Source: Nostoc sp. WHI (GTDB lineage Bacteria; Cyanobacteriota; Cyanobacteriia; Cyanobacteriales; Nostocaceae). From it: DNA of 49,065 bases. Position 1 is the stretch's first letter; every line of letters begins with the position of its first letter. Positions 1 to 8,602 of the stretch are shown here, piece by piece. The notes beneath the pieces are model-generated. The model made no database searches and had not been told where the DNA came from. It saw nothing but the letters and a program-made list of their open reading frames with translations. A program made the position numbers and the translations under genes. The stretch spans positions 1-49,065 of the forward strand of contig NZ_WBKM01000194.1 of NCBI RefSeq assembly GCF_015714725.1. Direction: 5' to 3'.

Positions 1-264
1 GAGTTTTTTCAAAAATCAAATAGGAGTCCTATACATCTTTAGTTGTTGGAGATAATGACAACCGAATTTTACCAGAATTTACGCATTAGACAGACTTTTA
101 ATAGTCTCTAATGAACAATATTCCCATCCAGTGAGCAAGCCGAAAGTTGTACAATAGCAAAGATTTGGAATCTCGCAAGAATATCGAAACTCCTTCTGAT
201 GTTAGCTACTGTACTAAATCTTGCGCCAAGGTTCACTTTATCCTGTAAGGTGTTAAAAAAGTAA

Positions 265-702
265 ATGATAGAAACTTTCCTATTAAATTCTTTATTGTTA
301 CTTTCTCAAAGACCTACCCCTGAACGACAATTTTTGGATTTAAAAAATCAATTAGAAAGATTTGGATTTCAGGTAGTAATTGAGCTACCACCAAAGCGAG
401 GTGCTTATGGGTTATTAGAAGTGGCTAACAAAAAAATTTGGATTAATCCAGTAGTTTTTGAGCTACACATTGGTACTCAGACCCTAGTTCACGAAGCTGT
501 TCATGCCGCACAAGTATGTGCGGGAAAAGGAAAAATAAAAACTTTAGGTTTAGAGGTTCAGCCAATCAATTATGCTCGACCATTTTTTATGCGGTATACT
601 AATATCCACAGGCAAGATTTAGAAAGAGAAGCTTATGCAGTACAAACTCAACGTAATAGTTTTGAACTGGCTATATCTCTTCTTCAGCAACACTGTAAAT
701 AA
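265..702 (+). CDS. Small HExxH-containing hypothetical protein
   Basis: 145 residues from an ATG. I do not recognise a named family. Residues 76-80 read HEAVH, a match to the HExxH zinc-binding motif of gluzincin-type metallopeptidases, sitting in a predicted helix (LVHEAVHAAQ). Glutamates at 120 and 122 (DLEREAYAVQ) lie about 40 residues later, where a third zinc ligand would fit, as in minimal peptidase-like domains such as ImmA/IrrE. The N-terminus is hydrophobic (residues 4-14) but short and without a clear signal peptidase site. It lies upstream of an acidic-repeat gene and a restriction-modification system, in an AT-rich stretch with few HIP1 sites. Protease activity is inference; the motif alone is weak evidence. 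Confidence 0.6.
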   Translation: MIETFLLNSLLLLSQRPTPERQFLDLKNQLERFGFQVVIELPPKRGAYGLLEVANKKIWINPVVFELHIGTQTLVHEAVHAAQVCAGKGKIKTLGLEVQPINYARPFFMRYTNIHRQDLEREAYAVQTQRNSFELAISLLQQHCK

Positions 703-842
703 TGTAGAAGTGTAGATATTTTCCCAGTTGAGGTACAGCTTAATTTGTATAAGTACTTATTTAACGAATTATAACAATAGTAAGTATCTTTGAAAACTTG
801 AGATAAGCGATAAACTAAGAAAAATTCTTTGAGGAAGCGTTA

Positions 843-1328
843 ATGGCACGGTCAAACGGGATTAAAAATGAAACGTCTGTACAGAAATTGCCTACAGTTT
901 CAGATGAAGATATGGAAACAATTGAAGATTCGGTTGAACTAACAGTTTCAGATGAAGATACGGAAACAATTGAAGATTCACTTGAACCAATAGTTTCAGA
1001 TAAAGATACGGAAACAATTGAAAATTCACTTGAACCAGTGGAAGATGCCCAGAATATTGACGATATATTGAACTCATTAAAAAGCTTACTGAGTACTTTA
1101 GAAAAGCTCCAAAAAGTCCGCCAAGAAGTGGGTGATATCAAACCTTTGATTGGCCGGATGCTCGATGGGGAACTGGTTGCTGGTGAAGAACTTGAGCAAC
1201 TCAAAACAGGTGTAAGCGGTCTTTCTCGCCTTGTTCGCGCTTATAGTGACCATCAAGCAGCATTGGCTAAAGCCCAACCTGCTAGAAACTTACTAGATCA
1301 AGTGCTGAAAGAGCGTAAAGGTAATTAA
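843..1328 (+). CDS. Hypothetical protein with acidic 16-residue repeats
   Basis: 161 residues, ATG start preceded by GAGGAAG. Not a family I recognise. Residues 18-65 are three near-identical 16-residue units of the form TVSDEDTETIEDSLEP, strongly acidic and probably disordered. Residues 70-160 look alpha-helical and amphipathic (DDILNSLKSLLSTLEKLQKV, then a Gly-rich turn and a second helix), consistent with a coiled-coil or small helical bundle. No membrane segment or signal peptide is visible. A pair of HIP1 octamers follows the stop (1337-1366). Function unknown; the acidic repeat could mimic DNA or bind a basic partner, but that is speculation. Confidence 0.65.
   Translation: MARSNGIKNETSVQKLPTVSDEDMETIEDSVELTVSDEDTETIEDSLEPIVSDKDTETIENSLEPVEDAQNIDDILNSLKSLLSTLEKLQKVRQEVGDIKPLIGRMLDGELVAGEELEQLKTGVSGLSRLVRAYSDHQAALAKAQPARNLLDQVLKERKGN
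894..1037 (+). repeat. In-frame 48-bp tandem repeat, three copies
   Basis: Three consecutive 48-bp units encode the 16-residue acidic repeats. Differences between units are mostly single bases (for example SDED/SDKD, IEDS/IENS), so the array is recent or homogenised, and its period is a multiple of three so copy-number change keeps the frame. Confidence 0.85.
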
Positions 1329-1468
1329 AATAAGAAGCGATCGCCTTTTTTGAAAGAATGCGATCGCACCTCCATCACCTTTAGGTATGTCTACACCAGC
1401 AAGGTAGATCATTGAAGTAAGTAGAGTACAATATCTTACTATTGATATTTTTCTCAATAATTGGCTAA

Positions 1469-1489
1469 TAACCTAAAATAGGTTATAAT
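1469..1489 (+). promoter_or_regulatory. Perfect palindrome overlapping a -10 box upstream of the methyltransferase gene
   Basis: TAACCTA (1469-1475), spacer AAA, TAGGTTA (1479-1485) form a perfect 7-bp inverted repeat. TATAAT (1484-1489) overlaps its right arm, 38 bp before the ATG of the methyltransferase. This is the layout of an operator over a promoter. Binding by the HTH protein encoded at 3320-3568 is inferred from gene context only; I did not find the same palindrome in front of the HTH gene. Confidence 0.5.
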
Positions 1490-1527
1490 CACCAGAGTCT
1501 AGTATTACTTGCAAGGTAGGTATCGTA

Positions 1528-2637
1528 ATGAAGACTAATAGAGAGAATCTCCCCTTAGACCAGATTCTCTTAGAGGATAGCTTACAACTGCTCAGTAATC
1601 TGCCAGATGAATGTATTGATTTAGTTGTATCCTCTCCACCTTATAATTTAGGCAAAGAATACGAATCAAGGCAGGCTCTTGAGATTTATTTGGAAGAACA
1701 GAAAGCCGTGCTGCTTGAATGTAGCCGAATTCTAAAAAACACAGGTTCGCTATTTTGGCAAGTTGGTGCTTTTTCTAACCGAGGAATGCTGATTCCTCTG
1801 GATATTCGCTTTTTTCCGATTTTAGAGTCATGCAGATTAATTCCTCGCAACCGAATTATATGGGCTAGACAACATGGTCTTCATGCCCAGAAAAAGTTTT
1901 CTTGTAGACATGAAACTATTCTTTGGTTTACTAAATCGGATAACTATAAATTTAATCTAGATCCTATTAGAGTTCCGCAAAAGTATCAAAATAAGAAACA
2001 TTATCGGGGAAATCGGAAGGGGGAACTCTCATGTAATCCAGAAGGGAAAAATCCTGGCGATATTTGGCTATTTCGGAATGTTAAACACAACCATGAAGAA
2101 CAAACTATACATCCCTGCCAATTTCCAGAAGACTTGGTAGCTAGAATTATCTTAGCTACAACCAACAAAAATGATATTGTTTTAGATCCATATATAGGAT
2201 CTGGTACTGCGGCGGTGGTTGCTAGAGATCATGAACGCCATTTTATCGGTTCAGAAATTGAACCAAAATATCATCAAGTTGCCTTGCGTCGTCTCAGTGG
2301 AAATCCAGATAAAAATGGCTTTTTTCCAAATTTAAAAACATTACGCGATTATATTGAAAAAACTGGTCAATCTATTGATAAATTCAATTTTGATGTGCAA
2401 ATAGGAAATAAAGCTTCAGAACGCAGCAAAGCAAAAATTTATCCAGAAGAGTATCACTTGCAAGAAATGGAAGATAGATTAATCTATGAGGAATCTGCTT
2501 TTGCAGCTAATCTAAGAGGCGAAGAAATTCCAGTAGATCCAAAGCTTAATGGTAATGGAAAAAAGACCTCTTTGCAAAATAAAGTTGTAAAACAAGCAGA
2601 AGAAGTAGAACAAATTGAACTGAGATTATGGAGTTAA
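1528..2637 (+). CDS. Site-specific DNA methyltransferase (N4-cytosine type, M.BglII-like)
   Basis: 369 residues from ATG. Beta-class order: catalytic motif IV SPPYN at 36-40 near the N-terminus and the AdoMet-binding motif I (DPYIGSG, 220-226) near the middle, preceded by FPEDLVARII (motif X). An S-P-P-Y catalytic motif is typical of N4-cytosine enzymes, whereas D/N-P-P-Y is typical of N6-adenine ones. Length fits M.BglII (about 360 residues, from memory). It ends 11 bp from the convergent endonuclease gene, and a controller-like HTH gene lies beyond that, so the three form a complete type II system. The likely job is to protect AGATCT from the neighbouring nuclease; the target is inferred from the nuclease. 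No HIP1 octamer occurs in the gene, unlike most of the window, which suggests acquisition by transfer. Confidence 0.92.
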   Translation: MKTNRENLPLDQILLEDSLQLLSNLPDECIDLVVSSPPYNLGKEYESRQALEIYLEEQKAVLLECSRILKNTGSLFWQVGAFSNRGMLIPLDIRFFPILESCRLIPRNRIIWARQHGLHAQKKFSCRHETILWFTKSDNYKFNLDPIRVPQKYQNKKHYRGNRKGELSCNPEGKNPGDIWLFRNVKHNHEEQTIHPCQFPEDLVARIILATTNKNDIVLDPYIGSGTAAVVARDHERHFIGSEIEPKYHQVALRRLSGNPDKNGFFPNLKTLRDYIEKTGQSIDKFNFDVQIGNKASERSKAKIYPEEYHLQEMEDRLIYEESAFAANLRGEEIPVDPKLNGNGKKTSLQNKVVKQAEEVEQIELRLWS

Positions 2638-2648
2638 TAGATTAATTA

Positions 2649-3317
2649 TTACAATAAGTTAAGTATACAGCGACTACGGGCTGAACGTCCCGCAATGACT
2701 TGGCATTGGCGACTAACTCTAGTATTCACAGTTCTAGAATATCTTTTATATAAATACTCAGTCCAGATGATAGGCACTATTGTATTTTGTTGTTCAAATA
2801 ATCCAACCAGTCTGATTGGTACATCAAAAACTTGGTATTTAGTCAAAGCTGTTAACTGATTAACAGCTTGTTCGTAATAAAGAGTGCTATTGGAAGCAGG
2901 AAACATCAGAGCCTTTGTTACCAGAACTACCAAATTAGTTTGGTATCCAACAAATTCGGTTTTAGCTTTGAAGAACAATTCTGAGCGCAAAGTGTTATTG
3001 AGTAGGAAGGGATAGTTAGAAAACTGAATTTCAATGATAATGCCAGCTTTAGCAAAATCAACCTCTGTACCCAAAAATCTGTAAGGTGCTGGAATAGGTA
3101 TATTCGATTGCCAACCATCATGAATAAAGGCAGCTTTAATGTATTCGTTCGTACCTACTGGATCGAATATTGCATTACCCTGAATTCCGGCTTGATCTGA
3201 AGCTTTGATGTGCAAAGGCATTCTAGTGAGCGTAGTAATAATCTCATGCCATTCGTTCTGGTATTTGGTATTAATGATTGTATCAGCTGCGTTAAAATCA
3301 ACATATTGAATAATGAT
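2649..3317 (-). CDS. BglII-like type II restriction endonuclease, non-ATG start
   Basis: From the ATG at 3221 the product is 190 residues, but that ATG corresponds to about residue 30 of R.BglII (compared from memory). The frame stays open upstream and encodes a matching N-terminus (VDFNAAD, then EWHEIITTLTR before MPLHIKASDQ). No ATG, GTG or TTG exists there; candidates are ATA 3320, ATC 3317 and ATT 3314, with AAGGAG (3326-3331) 5, 8 and 11 nt before them. Catalytic residues match BglII in spacing: N40, D55, E64 and Q66 (counted from 3221) equal N69, D84, E93, Q95. FSNYPFLLNNT, MFPASNS and VFDVPIRLVGL are also shared. The last ~15 codons run through a CGGGctgaacgtCCCG palindrome and differ from BglII. 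Expected cleavage at AGATCT. Family call is firm; start and activity are uncertain. Confidence 0.9.
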   Translation of the reverse strand: MIIQYVDFNAADTIINTKYQNEWHEIITTLTRMPLHIKASDQAGIQGNAIFDPVGTNEYIKAAFIHDGWQSNIPIPAPYRFLGTEVDFAKAGIIIEIQFSNYPFLLNNTLRSELFFKAKTEFVGYQTNLVVLVTKALMFPASNSTLYYEQAVNQLTALTKYQVFDVPIRLVGLFEQQNTIVPIIWTEYLYKRYSRTVNTRVSRQCQVIAGRSARSRCILNLL

Positions 3318-3319
3318 TA

Positions 3320-3568
3320 TTATGTCTCCTTTTGGTATTTCAATAGTTCTTCGATAAAAGCAAGCGGATCTATTTCAAGAACTTGGGCAACTTGTAAAAA
3401 TTCAATCACGTCAAGACGACGCTCTCCACGTTCATACTTTGATACATAGGATTGCGTAAGCTCTAGCTTTGCTGACAACTCTGTTTGAGTGAGCTTGGCA
3501 GCTTTGCGGGCTTCGATAAGTAGCTGGCGAAACCGATTGTACTCTTCGCTGAAAACTGATTTAGGCAC
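3320..3568 (-). CDS. XRE-family HTH regulator, probable restriction-modification controller (C protein)
   Basis: 82 residues, GTG start. Residues 12-70 form a Cro/C1-type helix-turn-helix: LLIEARKAAKLTQTELSAKL, then TQSYVSKYERGER, then an IEFLQVAQVLEIDPLAF tail. Size and fold match the controller proteins that delay endonuclease expression in many type II systems. It is cotranscribed with and immediately upstream of the BglII-like nuclease; its stop codon (TAA 3322-3320) overlaps the candidate starts of that gene, so translation is probably coupled. A -1 slip on the AAAAG just before the stop would put ribosomes in the endonuclease frame. It faces away from cbiG-cobJ across a 117-bp divergent promoter region. 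Confidence 0.88.
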   Translation of the reverse strand: MPKSVFSEEYNRFRQLLIEARKAAKLTQTELSAKLELTQSYVSKYERGERRLDVIEFLQVAQVLEIDPLAFIEELLKYQKET

Positions 3569-3622
3569 TTTAGCTTGCCTTTTTTCTGGCGGATGGTTTA
3601 TTCGCTCTCAATGACAGTTAGT

Positions 3623-3633
3623 ACATAATATGT
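3623..3633. promoter_or_regulatory. Small palindrome in the divergent HTH / cbiG promoter region
   Basis: ACATA-A-TATGT is a perfect 5-bp inverted repeat centred about 60 bp upstream of the HTH gene start. On the minus strand it contains TATTAT, which could be a -10 box. It may be an autoregulatory operator; there is no further support. Confidence 0.25.
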
Positions 3634-3685
3634 TTAAATCTATGGTTTCATTTGAAGGATATCAAATTTTGCAAGATATCTACCT

Positions 3686-5416
3686 ATGATCATGAACGTT
3701 GCACCCGCCATTGTAGTACTAGGTCAAAATAGCGTGATAGTAGCACGCAAAATAATCAGCGTCCTACCAGGAGCGACCCTATACGGTTTAGCGGGTCGCA
3801 CGTCTGGAGTTGATGTCAGCTTCACGAATTTTGGCGAAACGCTGCGCGAGTTATTTGCCCAGGGAACGCCTCTGATTGGTATTTGTGCCGCCGGCATTCT
3901 GATCAGAACACTAGCTCCCATGATCAGCGATAAACGACAGGAACCACCAGTGCTAGCTGTGGCTGAAGATGGTAGTGCTGTTGTCCCCCTCTTAGGCGGG
4001 CTTGCTGGGGTAAACGATTTGGCACGCCGTATTGCCGAAGCCCTTGATGTCAAACCTGCAATTACCACCACAGGCGATTTACGTTTGGGTACAACGCTGT
4101 TATCTCCTCCCCCTGGATATCATTTAGCGAACCCAGACGATGCTAAGAAATTTATCTCGGATTTGCTAGCCGGGGCGCAAGTCAAACTAGAAGGAATAGC
4201 ATCTTGGTTAAGCAATAGTAAACTGCCTATAAATCCAAATGGAGATTTAACAATCCAAGTTACAGAAGGCTTGGTGACTCCTAAACCCAACTGCCTTGTC
4301 TACCACCCAACAACGATCGCGATCGCAATTAGTGGCATCATTGGTCATGTAGATCAAACAATAGCTTTAGTACAGCAACTACTAACCGATGCCGCACTTG
4401 CACCGACATCAGTCGCCGGCATATTTGCACCCATGATCGCTGCTGCCGATCCAGCAATCCACGCCGTAGCTAGCGCCTTTGGAGTGCCTGCCCGCTTTTT
4501 TACCCCAAATCAGCTAGAAAATCTACTTTCACAAGGTTATAGCCCCGCCCAAGCAGCAGCGATCGCCGCCACAGGCATATTCCCTCTTTCCTTCTCTCCC
4601 CATATTGCGATCGCTATTGCCCCCCAACCAATTGACCCCAACACCATCGGTCAGCCACGCGGACGGTTAGCGATTGTTGGCACGGGCCCTGGTGGATCGC
4701 AGTGGATGTCAAAAGAAGTGAAGGAGATACTCAAGTCTGCAACTGACCTAGTGGGTTACAAAACTTATTTAGATTTAGTTGGTTCTTTAGGTGATGGCAA
4801 GCAACGGCATGAGTCAGACAACCGCCAAGAAGAAGCACGGGCCATCCTCGCCCTTGATTTGGCAGCATCAGGACGATATGTAGCTGTAGTTTCATCTGGT
4901 GATCCCGGTATCTATGCAATGGCAACAGCAGTTTTCGAGGTATGCGATCGCTATGCCAAACCTGAATGGGACAGTATTGACATTCATGTAGCACCAGGCA
5001 TCTCTGCTATGCAAGCAGCAGCAGCAGCGATTGGTGCACCCCTTGGACATGACTTCTGTGCTATTTCCCTCTCTGACATCTTGAAGCCTTGGGCTGCGAT
5101 CGAACAACGAATTGCTGCTGCTGCCGAAGCTGATTTCGTAATTGCTTTCTATAATCCTGTTTCCAAAGAGCGCACTTGGCAATTGGCACAAGCGAGAAAT
5201 ATTTTGCTGCTACATAGAACACCGGATACACCAGTGGTGTTAGCACGGAATCTCGGTAGACCAGGACAGACTGTGAAAGTGATCACACTTGACCAGTTAG
5301 CACCAGCTACCGCCGATATGCGGACAATTATTCTCGTCGGTTCTACAAAAACCCGAACCATCAAGCGCAGCAATGATAGTATCTGGGTTTATACGCCGCG
5401 TCGCTATATCGACTAG
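3686..5416 (+). CDS. cobJ: CbiG-CobJ fusion: cobalt-precorrin-5A hydrolase / precorrin-3B C17-methyltransferase
   Basis: 576 residues. Residues 8-310 match CbiG: an N-terminal part with [18 protein letters not shown] and [19 protein letters not shown], and a C-terminal part with [18 protein letters not shown]. Residues 325-576 match the SAM-dependent tetrapyrrole methylase CobJ/Cbi[13 protein letters not shown], then [37 protein letters not shown] and [10 protein letters not shown]. CobJ performs C17 methylation and ring contraction; CbiG opens the delta-lactone in the next anaerobic-route step, so one polypeptide links consecutive reactions of corrin synthesis in the cytoplasm. Such fusions are known in cyanobacteria. 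Start is ATG 3686 or the in-frame ATG 3692. It stands alone from other cob genes here; lipB follows on the same strand. Confidence 0.93.
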   Translation: MIMNVAPAIVVLGQNSVIVARKIISVLPGATLYGLAGRTSGVDVSFTNFGETLRELFAQGTPLIGICAAGILIRTLAPMISDKRQEPPVLAVAEDGSAVVPLLGGLAGVNDLARRIAEALDVKPAITTTGDLRLGTTLLSPPPGYHLANPDDAKKFISDLLAGAQVKLEGIASWLSNSKLPINPNGDLTIQVTEGLVTPKPNCLVYHPTTIAIAISGIIGHVDQTIALVQQLLTDAALAPTSVAGIFAPMIAAADPAIHAVASAFGVPARFFTPNQLENLLSQGYSPAQAAAIAATGIFPLSFSPHIAIAIAPQPIDPNTIGQPRGRLAIVGTGPGGSQWMSKEVKEILKSATDLVGYKTYLDLVGSLGDGKQRHESDNRQEEARAILALDLAASGRYVAVVSSGDPGIYAMATAVFEVCDRYAKPEWDSIDIHVAPGISAMQAAAAAIGAPLGHDFCAISLSDILKPWAAIEQRIAAAAEADFVIAFYNPVSKERTWQLAQARNILLLHRTPDTPVVLARNLGRPGQTVKVITLDQLAPATADMRTIILVGSTKTRTIKRSNDSIWVYTPRRYID

Positions 5417-5517
5417 CAGGCATATCAGAGTTTAATTGGGAGACTTCAAGCTTTGATGTAGTTACCTTTATCTTGTGGTTTCCCCTTCTTTTTTACTACC
5501 CAACTCACATAAACCGG

Positions 5518-6210
5518 ATGATCCATAGTATTGAACCATACAAAAACCGTTGTTTATTGTATAATCAGGGACTAGTCTCTTACTTAGATGCTCATGCATG
5601 GCAGCGATCGCTCCTCACCGAGCGTATTCATGATCCTAGTCTAGATGACGTGTTAATTTTGCTAGAACATCCACCTGTCTACACTTTGGGACAAGGATCT
5701 AACTCAGATTTTATCAAATTTGATATTGACAACAGCGTTCATAATGTGCATAGAGTTGAACGAGGCGGCGAGGTTACTTACCATTGTCCTGGTCAACTGG
5801 TAGGGTATCCTATTTTAAATCTGCAACGTTATCGCAAAGACCTCCATTGGTATTTACGGCAATTAGAAGAAGTAATAATTCGCGTATTGGCAGTTTATGG
5901 ATTGCAGGGAGAAAGAATTCCGGCTTTTACTGGCGTTTGGTTGCAAGGGCGAAAAGTTGCGGCTATTGGTATTAAAGTTAGCCGTTGGATTACCATGCAC
6001 GGCTTTGCATTAAATGTTTGTCCAGATATGACAGGTTTTGAGCAAATTGTACCCTGCGGGATCTCTGATAAACCTGTAGGCAGTTTAGCAGAATGGATTC
6101 CAGATATTACTTGCCAAGAGGTACGTTCTTATGTAGCGGAATGCTTTGCAGAAGTGTTTAGCGTAGAATTAATTGAGTCTCAGTCTGAAGAATTTTTCCG
6201 CTCTGAGTAA
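5518..6210 (+). CDS. lipB: Octanoyl-[acyl carrier protein]:protein N-octanoyltransferase LipB
   Basis: Transfers octanoate from acyl carrier protein to lipoyl domains such as pyruvate dehydrogenase E2, the first step of lipoate synthesis. The sequence shows [33 protein letters not shown] (lipoyl-binding RGGxxTxHxPGQ) and, later, [20 protein letters not shown] with the catalytic Lys, followed by MHGFALNV and the conserved Cys in [15 protein letters not shown] choose the ATG at 5518 (about 230 residues); an upstream TTG at 5473 would add 15 unconserved residues. It follows cbiG-cobJ by about 100 bp on the same strand but is functionally unrelated. Confidence 0.95.
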   Translation: MIHSIEPYKNRCLLYNQGLVSYLDAHAWQRSLLTERIHDPSLDDVLILLEHPPVYTLGQGSNSDFIKFDIDNSVHNVHRVERGGEVTYHCPGQLVGYPILNLQRYRKDLHWYLRQLEEVIIRVLAVYGLQGERIPAFTGVWLQGRKVAAIGIKVSRWITMHGFALNVCPDMTGFEQIVPCGISDKPVGSLAEWIPDITCQEVRSYVAECFAEVFSVELIESQSEEFFRSE

Positions 6211-6370
6211 ATGTAAGCCTGTAACTATGTAATAAATACTATAGCAGTCCTAGTTAAGTTGTGAGACACTTATAAGAGTAGTCCATATTTAATATTATTC
6301 AAATAAATATTTTACTGTGGTTGTCAAAGCTAGAATCTAATTTTTACGGCTGTCAAGTACAACTTTACGC

Positions 6371-6571
6371 GTGAATTACTCAAATAATCTCCAGGTATAT
6401 GCTCCATCATTAACGTCTTTGAGAGAACGTGATTGGACAGCTTTGATAGAACTATTTCATAGAGACGATAGTGATGAAATTGAAGCTGACATCAACAGGA
6501 GTTTGTTTTGGCTTATACCTGAACCTTGTTGGGAAGATGATCCATTTGATTTCTTACGCGAGTACCTTTAA
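6371..6571 (+). CDS. Small acidic hypothetical protein
   Basis: 66 residues from a GTG. No family recognised. Composition is acidic with an aromatic C-terminus (LFWLIPEPCWEDDPFDFLRE). No membrane span or signal peptide. There is no convincing ribosome binding site, so it may be misstarted or not expressed; the coding-like amino acid composition and lack of overlap with other genes favour a real small gene. Confidence 0.45.
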   Translation: MNYSNNLQVYAPSLTSLRERDWTALIELFHRDDSDEIEADINRSLFWLIPEPCWEDDPFDFLREYL

Positions 6572-6778
6572 ATAGTGCTGAGTTGAATTTTACTAAGAAA
6601 GTCATGAGTTTAAAGAAACTCTTTAATTACGAATTATGAATTAGCGATCGCTTTGCGGATTGGCCAGTATTTTATCAGCTTCGTCAAATAGCAGGATTTA
6701 GGGATTCATACATAGACATTTTAATTTACACTAAAATAACCATTCTCAGTCAGCCGCTCAGGAAAGAGAATATAACCA

Positions 6779-7630
6779 ATGCCTAACCTCAACCTCATTT
6801 CAGAATATAAAAGCTTTGGTGGTAAACTCGGCTTTTACAGCCATCCCTCCTCAAGGTGTAACGGTGAAATGCGCTTTGCTGTTTATCAACCACCACAAGC
6901 AACTCTAAAACCTGTGCCGATTCTCTATTTCCTCTCTGGGTTAACTTGCACGGAAGAGAATTTTATGGTTAAGGCGGGCGGGGTACAGCGCTTTGCAGCT
7001 GAGTACGGTTTGATACTGGTTGCACCAGATACCAGTCCGAGGAATACTGGCATTGCAGGTGAGGATGATGACTGGGATTTTGGCACGGGCGCAGGTTTTT
7101 ATGTTGATGCTACAGAAGAACCGTGGTGTCAACACTACCAAATGTATAGTTATGTCGTCAACGAATTACCTGCTTTAATTACCGCAAACTTCCCCGCCCA
7201 AGCTGAAAAACAAGGCATTTTCGGTCATTCGATGGGAGGACATGGGGCGCTAGTCTGTGCAATGAGAAACCCAGAACTCTACAAATCAGTATCAGCATTT
7301 GCACCGATCACTGCACCTATGCGTTGTCCTTGGGGTCAAAAGACTTTCAGTCGTTATCTTGGCAGCAATCAAGAAAGTTGGCGTGTTTATGATGCGAGTG
7401 AATTAGTTAAGCAAGTAGGATATCACAGTCCAATTCTTATTGATCAAGGGACTGCTGATAAATTTTTAGTTGAGCAATTGCTGCCAGAGGTTTTTGAGCA
7501 AGCTTGTGCAGAGGTTAACCAACCCTTAAATTTACGTTATCAAGAAGGCTATGACCACAGTTATTATTTCATAGCCAGTTTTATTGAAGATCATATCCGC
7601 CATCATGCGATCGCTTTAGGAGTTAAGTGA
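6779..7630 (+). CDS. fghA: S-formylglutathione hydrolase (esterase D family)
   Basis: 283 residues, usual family length. Hydrolyses S-formylglutathione to formate and glutathione in formaldehyde detoxification. Alpha/beta-hydrolase features are clear: [19 protein letters not shown] near residue 50, APDTSPRN, the [18 protein letters not shown] stretch typical of this family, and the nucleophile elbow [10 protein letters not shown] (Ser about 148). The acid is probably Asp in DQGTADKF and the His lies in [17 protein letters not shown]. The gene is monocistronic here; the glutathione-dependent formaldehyde dehydrogenase it normally works with is not in the window. Confidence 0.95.
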   Translation: MPNLNLISEYKSFGGKLGFYSHPSSRCNGEMRFAVYQPPQATLKPVPILYFLSGLTCTEENFMVKAGGVQRFAAEYGLILVAPDTSPRNTGIAGEDDDWDFGTGAGFYVDATEEPWCQHYQMYSYVVNELPALITANFPAQAEKQGIFGHSMGGHGALVCAMRNPELYKSVSAFAPITAPMRCPWGQKTFSRYLGSNQESWRVYDASELVKQVGYHSPILIDQGTADKFLVEQLLPEVFEQACAEVNQPLNLRYQEGYDHSYYFIASFIEDHIRHHAIALGVK

Positions 7631-7835
7631 CTAAATAATTCGTAATGACGTTCACGAACTTGCTACCGCGAGTAACGACACTTGAGTGATATCGTGTCTG
7701 GTTAATCAAGCTGAATAAAAATGTTCGTTTGTAGTCAAGACTTCAGTCCCCACTACAAAAAGCAGAGCGCTATTCCAGATACCTCAAATTCCGAAGATTT
7801 CTTAATTTTCCTCTGCTTAAAGTGATGCAAGAGCC

Positions 7836-8210
7836 TTACAACGACTCTAAATAGATCAAAAGATCCGCCATTTCTTGAGCATTGGGCTGGAATTTTGGCA
7901 TTGGCGGCGTGTCGCCACTAATCACTTGATGAATCAGTCCATAGTGAGATTTGCGCTTTGAGACAGCTTGTAAACTCGGCCCTACTCGCCCGTCTGCTTC
8001 CAAGCCATGACAACCAGCACAGTTGATTTGAAAGATAGCGTGTCCTTGAACTGAGTTTCCTGTCAAAGATAGAACACTCTTGACGTATGGATCGGAGGCT
8101 CGAACCAACTGAACACCAAAAAAGCCCAAAGGGACTGCTAGCAATATCGCTAAAGTAAACAAAACGATTCGCTGAATCAAAATTTCAGGTTTGGTAATTT
8201 GGTTATCCAA
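7836..8210 (-). CDS. cytM: Cytochrome c, membrane-anchored, CytM-like
   Basis: 124 residues, TTG start. One hydrophobic segment (about residues 12-33) is an N-terminal anchor or uncleaved signal. A single haem-binding CAGCH lies at about 64-68 and the probable distal Met ligand is in PPMPKFQP. The GPSL after the haem site and the C-terminal ADLLIYLESL are typical of class I c-type cytochromes. Length and architecture fit cyanobacterial cytochrome cM, a low-abundance thylakoid or plasma-membrane electron carrier, rather than soluble c6. It diverges from petG of the cytochrome b6f complex, which fits a role in electron transport. Subfamily assignment is less sure than the cytochrome c call. Confidence 0.85.
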   Translation of the reverse strand: MDNQITKPEILIQRIVLFTLAILLAVPLGFFGVQLVRASDPYVKSVLSLTGNSVQGHAIFQINCAGCHGLEADGRVGPSLQAVSKRKSHYGLIHQVISGDTPPMPKFQPNAQEMADLLIYLESL

Positions 8211-8317
8211 AAGGTTTGCTCTGAAAGTCGAGGTGTACTAAAAAATTTTCATTTCCTACACATAGCTTAAAAGTTCTTGATGGTGTCTGCAAGCACAGAA
8301 GATTATTTTATTGTAGG

Positions 8318-8346
8318 TTCGCCCTCCAAAAAGGCTGTAGGGCGAA
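8318..8346. repeat. Inverted repeat between cytM and petG
   Basis: TTCGCCCT (8318-8325) and AGGGCGAA (8339-8346) can form an 8-bp stem with a 13-nt loop, in the shared divergent upstream region of cytM and petG. It could be a small palindromic repeat or a structure in the petG leader. Confidence 0.4.
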
Positions 8347-8418
8347 GGATTCATCCGAAATTTGGTAAAATCAAAATCAGGAAACGAATATTTAATAATT
8401 GCAAAAAGGAGATTTACA

Positions 8419-8532
8419 GTGGTTGAACCCTTGCTATCAGGTATTGTCCTGGGTCTAGTTTTCGTCACCCTTGCCGGACTGTTTTACGCTGCCTATAAGC
8501 AATACAAGCGTCCCAACCAGTTGGGAGGCTAA
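8419..8532 (+). CDS. petG: Cytochrome b6f complex subunit V, PetG
   Basis: 37 residues, too short for routine ORF calling. GTG start with AAGGAG (8406-8411) seven bases upstream. The product reads [12 protein letters not shown] at the N-terminus, has one transmembrane helix (residues 5-25) and ends [14 protein letters not shown], which is the conserved PetG sequence of cyanobacteria and chloroplasts. It is a small structural subunit of the b6f complex in the thylakoid membrane, required for complex stability. Just after the stop a heptamer repeat array begins. Confidence 0.97.
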   Translation: MVEPLLSGIVLGLVFVTLAGLFYAAYKQYKRPNQLGG

Positions 8533-8533
8533 T

Positions 8534-8602
8534 GAGTGCTGAGTTAGGAGTGCTGAGTGCTGAGTGCTGAGTTAGGAGTTAGGAGTTAGGAGTTAGGAGT
8601 TA
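8534..8602. repeat. STRR heptamer repeat array
   Basis: Runs of GAGTGCT and GAGTTAG heptamers: first GTGCTGA-type, then five or more copies of GTTAGGA. This is the short tandemly repeated repetitive type found between genes in heterocystous cyanobacteria. It extends into the 3' end of rsmD. Confidence 0.85.

Noticed and set aside
1..264. Short frame at the left edge (MTTEFYQNLR...)
   Set aside because: Only 18 codons with no support; region treated as intergenic.
1337..1366. Two HIP1 octamers as a terminator hairpin
   Set aside because: HIP1 is itself palindromic and common; the arms are not followed by a clean T-run, so no terminator is claimed.
3210..3449. Plus-strand frame across the nuclease and HTH genes
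   Set aside because: Antisense shadow; the HTH and BglII-like proteins are clearly on the minus strand.
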